A stretch of DNA of 9,265 nucleotides from Candidatus Thioglobus plumae (GTDB lineage Bacteria > Pseudomonadota > Gammaproteobacteria > PS1 > Pseudothioglobaceae). Within the stretch, counting starts at the first letter, position 1. Each line of letters starts with the position of its first letter. The translations under genes and the position numbers were made by a program. Where the stretch lies: contig CAJVCM010000036.1 of the NCBI GenBank assembly GCA_910595815.1, forward strand, positions 1 through 9,265, in the 5' to 3' direction. The notes under the pieces are model-generated. The model saw nothing but the letters and a program-made list of their open reading frames with translations. It searched no databases and was not told the origin of the DNA. This document shows positions 6,741 to 9,265 of the stretch, piece after piece.

Positions 6741-7255
6741 AGAATGGCTTTCTCTAGATCGGCAATATCCATTTCACCCATGCGAAAATCTATCAATTTC
6801 CCTTCTGGGCTGTAGATGTAAGTGGTTGGCATGCCAAGCACCTCGCCAAATTTCTTAAATTCTTTACTATTGGTATCATCGAATAAAATTATTGGGTAGT
6901 TCACCATGTAAGTGTCAGTGAATTCGACAATTGTAGATTTGTCTGCTCCCTCATAATCCAGTCCTAATATTTGCACCTTATCAGCGTGTTTTTCATAAAA
7001 TTCAACAAAGGCAGGAATTTCTTTTAGACAAGGCGGGCACCAAGTGGCCCAAAAATTTACTACTAAAAATTTACCTTCAACAGTCTTGTTAGTGTGCGTA
7101 TTACCGTTCAAATCAACGACTGAAAAATCAGGTAGTTTTGTTGATTTTTCATCTTGCCACATTTTTGAAGCTTTGGCGACAATTTCGTCAATGGTAATTG
7201 CTTGTGCCGTTGTTAATGGCAAAAAAAGTGCGAGTATAATTAGAATTTTTTTCAT
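6737..7255 (-). CDS. periplasmic TlpA-like thiol:disulfide oxidoreductase
   Basis: A secreted or membrane-tethered thioredoxin-fold protein of 172 residues. Residues 1-19 form a signal peptide (MKK, hydrophobic core, AQA cleavage site). The mature part has an extra helical segment (20-38), then LPDFSVVDLNG (41-51) typical of the TlpA/ResA/AhpC-like group. The redox site WCPPC is at 72-76 and the cis-proline loop GMPTTYIY at 141-148. Such proteins keep cysteines reduced in the periplasm, for example for cytochrome c or copper-centre assembly, but the partner here is unknown. CcmG/DsbE is less likely because the redox motif is CPPC within a TlpA-type context and no ccm genes are nearby. It converges on epmB with interlocked stops and is divergent from the ArsC-family gene only 15 bases away. 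No Shine-Dalgarno is evident. Confidence 0.92.
   Translation of the reverse strand: MKKILIILALFLPLTTAQAITIDEIVAKASKMWQDEKSTKLPDFSVVDLNGNTHTNKTVEGKFLVVNFWATWCPPCLKEIPAFVEFYEKHADKVQILGLDYEGADKSTIVEFTDTYMVNYPIILFDDTNSKEFKKFGEVLGMPTTYIYSPEGKLIDFRMGEMDIADLEKAIL
7210..7240 (+). promoter_or_regulatory. possible promoter of the ArsC-family gene, inside the tlpA-like gene
   Basis: A perfect TATAAT at 7235-7240 lies on the plus strand within the signal-peptide codons of the opposing gene. The nearest -35 candidate is TTGTTA at 7210-7215 with a long 19-base spacing. It would give a start near 7247 and a leader of about 24 bases to the ATG at 7271. With only 15 bases between the two divergent starts, a promoter inside the neighbour is expected. 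Prediction by eye. Confidence 0.4.
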
Positions 7256-7270
7256 AACCAGTTTTTAATA

Positions 7271-7618
7271 ATGAGTGTAAAAATTTACCATAATCCAAGA
7301 TGTACAAAATCTAGACTAACCTTAGCTATTTTAGAAGAAAAAAAACTAGACTTCGAAGTAATTAAATATCTTGAAGATACGCCAAGTGTCGCAGAATTGA
7401 AAAGCTTGTTAGACGAGCTTAAGATGGATCCACGCTCTTTGATGCGCACATTTGAAGCGCCTTATAAAGAAAACAATTTAGATGATGAGTCACTCAGCGA
7501 AGATCAGCTTATTCAAGCGATGGTTGATAATCCAATTTTAATTGAACGCCCGATTGTCAAAACTGATAAAGGCATTGCCATTGGACGACCACCTGAAAAT
7601 ATTTTAGCGATTTTGTAA
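7271..7618 (+). CDS. arsC: ArsC/YfgD-family reductase (arsenate reductase-like)
   Basis: A 115-residue cytoplasmic thioredoxin-fold protein of the glutaredoxin-linked ArsC family, which reduces arsenate to arsenite using glutathione and glutaredoxin. The catalytic cysteine is Cys11 in HNPRCTKSR. The three arginines that hold arsenate in E. coli ArsC (60, 94, 107) match Arg59, Arg93 (IERPIV) and Arg106 (IGRPPE), so catalysis is plausible. The overall wording (KIYHNPRC.KSR, ALIQAMVDNP-like block, RPPENIL) is closer to E. coli YfgD than to plasmid ArsC, and YfgD's true substrate is unclear. No ars regulator or arsenite pump is adjacent, which fits a housekeeping YfgD role better than a resistance operon. 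The start ATG has no Shine-Dalgarno. The gene ends four bases before the convergent GST gene. Confidence 0.92.
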   Translation: MSVKIYHNPRCTKSRLTLAILEEKKLDFEVIKYLEDTPSVAELKSLLDELKMDPRSLMRTFEAPYKENNLDDESLSEDQLIQAMVDNPILIERPIVKTDKGIAIGRPPENILAIL

Positions 7619-7622
7619 ACGA

Positions 7623-8285
7623 CTATTCATCAACCAGTAAAGTAGATAGATAACCTTCACGTGCTTCGATATTAGAATAATAAACATCATCTATTCCTTC
7701 AGATACTGAGTCTTTAACTTCATCAACTGCTAAGATTGCCTCACTCCAAGCGCTAAGGTTGTTAAATTCGTTGAATGATAGGGCGTTATCAGTAAATTCA
7801 TTAATCCATGATAAGCGCATAAAGATAGGCGCGAAGGCCGCATCAATTATGGCGAAATCAGCACCATTGAAGAAAGCACCTGTACCTTTGACTGCTTCAA
7901 CTTTAGCCAGCTTTACAAACAGCGATTCTTTGGCCTTAGTGTAAGTTTCTTCATCACCCGTCACTAGGTTGAATAGGTCGTCGAACATACTGGATGAGAA
8001 CTGAATCCAAGCACGATTTTTAGCTTTTTGTATCGCGTTACTTGGGTGTAAATCATTTTCACTAATATCATTAGCAAACTCACTAATCACACTTGATTCA
8101 AAAATCACTTCATCATCCGCTTTTAATAATGGCACCTGGCCTGTTGGTGAGATGGCTTTAAACCAATCGGGCGGATCCATTGGATTGATAAAAGTAATGT
8201 CGTAATCAATCTTTTGTCTTTTTAAGATGATGATAGCACGTTGTACAAACGGGCAGAGTTTAAAGCTAATGAGTTCTAATTTCAT
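7623..8285 (-). CDS. glutathione S-transferase family protein
   Basis: A 220-residue protein with the two-domain GST layout. The N-terminal thioredoxin-like half carries CPFVQR (11-16), the cis-proline in QVPLL (50-54) and the glutathione-contacting ESS (63-65). The all-helical second half starts near residue 80. A Cys-Pro start at the active-site position is typical of omega/beta-like or lignin-degradation-like GSTs that do thiol-transfer chemistry rather than conjugation. Substrate is unknown. It is the last gene of the leftward nadD-rsfS-rlmH group, two bases after rlmH. Its Shine-Dalgarno (AGGGA in the coding strand) lies within the last rlmH codons, so translation is probably coupled. 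An SspA-like role was considered but the motif wording fits general GSTs better. Confidence 0.9.
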   Translation of the reverse strand: MKLELISFKLCPFVQRAIIILKRQKIDYDITFINPMDPPDWFKAISPTGQVPLLKADDEVIFESSVISEFANDISENDLHPSNAIQKAKNRAWIQFSSSMFDDLFNLVTGDEETYTKAKESLFVKLAKVEAVKGTGAFFNGADFAIIDAAFAPIFMRLSWINEFTDNALSFNEFNNLSAWSEAILAVDEVKDSVSEGIDDVYYSNIEAREGYLSTLLVDE

Positions 8286-8287
8286 GG

Positions 8288-8755
8288 TTATTCCCTATGG
8301 TATGGATGATTGGTTAATAATGAATGCGCACGGTAAATTTGTTCAACGGCTAGTAAGCGCGCCATGGAGTGTGGCAAGGTTAAATTTGATAAGCCCCACA
8401 GTTGATTGGCATGCTGTTTACAGGCAGCAGATAGCCCGTCTGCACCGCCAATTAACAAGGCTATATTGTCACCATTTTGTTGCCAATTTTCCATGTTTTT
8501 GGCAATGTCTTTGGTGGTGTGTTGTTTGCCTTTTTCGTCAAAGGCAATGACTAAGTTCATCCCTTTTGTGGCCTTTATTAGTAACTCACCTTCTAAGGTT
8601 TTAATCTGCTCGATATTTTTACCTTTGCGTTTTTGCGCTTCAAGTGTGATTAACTCAAAGTTAAGTGAGGCGGGTAATTGTTTCTGATAATGATTGATGC
8701 CTGTTTGTATCCAATCGGGCATTTTTTTGCCAATCACAATCAGCTTGATTTTCAT
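8288..8755 (-). CDS. rlmH: 23S rRNA pseudouridine-1915 N3-methyltransferase RlmH
   Basis: SPOUT-class, SAM-dependent methyltransferase that methylates pseudouridine 1915 in helix 69 of 23S rRNA on assembled 70S ribosomes. The 155 residues equal the E. coli length. Diagnostic features are the start MKIKLIVIGKKMP, AFDEKGKQ (71-78), the SAM-binding knot LLIGGADGLS (100-109), the LTLPHSMARLLAVEQIYRA block (125-143) and the conserved C-terminal YHRE (152-155), in which the final residues take part in catalysis. It lies five bases after rsfS and two before the GST gene. Its neighbourhood with nadD and rsfS is conserved in many Proteobacteria. No Shine-Dalgarno is obvious, so it probably depends on coupling. 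Confidence 0.98.
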   Translation of the reverse strand: MKIKLIVIGKKMPDWIQTGINHYQKQLPASLNFELITLEAQKRKGKNIEQIKTLEGELLIKATKGMNLVIAFDEKGKQHTTKDIAKNMENWQQNGDNIALLIGGADGLSAACKQHANQLWGLSNLTLPHSMARLLAVEQIYRAHSLLTNHPYHRE

Positions 8756-8760
8756 CTAAA

Positions 8761-9099
8761 TTAGTCGTCAGAACTCTCAGAACCAGACCAAAGTCTTTCT
8801 AGCATGTAGAACTCTCGAGTTTTTTCTGTCATCACATGCACAACTACTTCAGCTAAATCAACCAGTACCCAATGACCAGTTTCTGTGCCTTCAATGCCGA
8901 CAACTTTCATGCCTAAGCGTTTGGCTTCAATTTTAATGTTGTTAGCAATACCGCGTACATGCTGTATGGATCGCCCTGTGGCGACAACGATAGCTTCGAT
9001 ATCAGCGCTTTGCTTTAATACCTTTAAGGTGATAATATCTTCGCCTTTTAATTCTTCAATAGTGTCAGTAACGACTTTGAGCTGTTCTTCTAATTTCAT
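8761..9099 (-). CDS. rsfS: ribosomal silencing factor RsfS
   Basis: A small protein that binds uL14 on the large subunit and blocks joining to the small subunit, lowering translation under starvation. The 112 residues fit the family (about 105 in E. coli). Recognisable blocks are VVATGRSIQHVRGIA (38-52), the GHWVLVDLAEVVVHVM strand region (75-90) and the terminal REFYMLERLW (95-104), followed by a short acidic-serine tail SGSESSDD. The ATG overlaps the nadD stop by four bases (ATGA), confirming start and co-transcription. The order nadD, rsfS, rlmH is a standard bacterial operon. Confidence 0.97.
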   Translation of the reverse strand: MKLEEQLKVVTDTIEELKGEDIITLKVLKQSADIEAIVVATGRSIQHVRGIANNIKIEAKRLGMKVVGIEGTETGHWVLVDLAEVVVHVMTEKTREFYMLERLWSGSESSDD

Positions 9100-9265
9100 A
9101 AGTGTTGTAGGTAGTGAATAATGGATTCCGGCAATAGGCCGGACAAACTTTGTTGCGTATTTATTTTACCTTGAATATCGCTAGAAGAAATATCAAGCAG
9201 TTCAGTATTGGAAAAATACAATAAACCTGAGGTTTGATCGTGCAGTTCAGCCACAGACTGGGTAA
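9096..9265 (-). CDS. nadD: nicotinate-nucleotide adenylyltransferase NadD, C-terminal 55 residues (partial)
   Basis: The minus-strand frame from 9263 to the TGA at 9098-9096 is open and continues beyond the right edge. NadD adenylates nicotinate mononucleotide in NAD synthesis. The visible piece contains LLDISSSDIQGKI, which fits the family block DIS(A/S)(T/S)xIR, and SGLLPESIIHYLQ, which fits the LLPxxVxxYI end of the protein. Its position immediately before rsfS is the classic arrangement. Two oddities are noted: the usually conserved arginine of the block reads glutamine (CAA), and the protein stops at HL, a little before the customary GLY end. The catalytic HxGH region lies outside the window. 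Confidence 0.9.
   Translation of the reverse strand, partial: TQSVAELHDQTSGLLYFSNTELLDISSSDIQGKINTQQSLSGLLPESIIHYLQHL

Noticed and set aside
7044..7268. 74-codon plus-strand frame ending just before the ArsC-family gene
   Set aside because: Antisense to the tlpA-like gene. It ends near the ArsC start by chance, and its composition resembles a reversed signal peptide and redox domain.
7271..7618. Arsenic resistance operon
   Set aside because: Only an ArsC/YfgD-family gene is present, with no ArsR or arsenite efflux pump nearby, and the sequence is closer to housekeeping YfgD.
8227..8550. 107-codon plus-strand frame antisense to rlmH and the start of the GST gene
   Set aside because: It lies wholly over well-supported genes on the other strand, has an unusual Trp/His/Cys-rich composition, no Shine-Dalgarno and no recognisable domain.
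8406..8687. 93-codon plus-strand frame inside rlmH
   Set aside because: Antisense shadow of a highly conserved rRNA methyltransferase gene.
8885..9121. 78-codon plus-strand frame over rsfS
   Set aside because: Antisense shadow of rsfS with no domain or ribosome binding site.

Overview
The window looks like chromosomal core DNA from a compact, AT-rich gammaproteobacterium. Gene spacing is tight: many stop/start overlaps, no gene-free stretch over 120 bases, and no RNA genes, insertion sequences, CRISPR arrays or prophage genes. The gene set (AmpG/NagZ, UvrD with its C-terminal domain, EpmB, nadD-rsfS-rlmH) is typical of Gammaproteobacteria. The AT-rich, streamlined style, together with a rhodanese and several thiol proteins, resembles the sulfur-oxidising SUP05/Thioglobus and mussel-symbiont group. 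That placement is inference from gene style and is not proven by any single gene here.

Region 1 (1-3258, rightward) is a tightly coupled operon. It contains the 3' end of an unidentified gene, a single-domain rhodanese, the muropeptide permease AmpG, the beta-N-acetylglucosaminidase NagZ, and a 93-residue protein I do not recognise. AmpG imports anhydro-muropeptides released from the cell wall and NagZ removes their GlcNAc, so together they form the first two steps of peptidoglycan recycling. Region 2 (3255-5420, leftward) is the DNA repair helicase UvrD, which meets the first operon tail to tail with interlocked stop codons.

Region 3 (5421-5798) is the most distinctive part. A divergent promoter region serves uvrD to the left and, to the right, a monocistronic 61-codon gene with the strongest Shine-Dalgarno in the window, a C-rich codon choice suggesting high expression, and a perfect GC-rich terminator. 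Its product has the spacing pattern of ribosome modulation factor (GWxAG...WxxGYxxG) but is strongly acidic and ends in its only cysteine.

Region 4 (5799-7618) has EpmB, the radical-SAM enzyme that makes beta-lysine for elongation factor P. It converges on a periplasmic TlpA-like thioredoxin, which is divergent, at only 15 bases, from an ArsC/YfgD-family reductase. Region 5 (7623-9265, leftward) is a nadD-rsfS-rlmH-GST operon: NAD synthesis, ribosome silencing, 23S rRNA methylation at the subunit interface, and a glutathione S-transferase. nadD runs off the right edge.

No defence system, mobile element or obviously new multi-gene system is visible. The best candidates for new biology are the 61-residue protein with its shared promoter region, and the unrecognised 93-residue protein coupled to nagZ.
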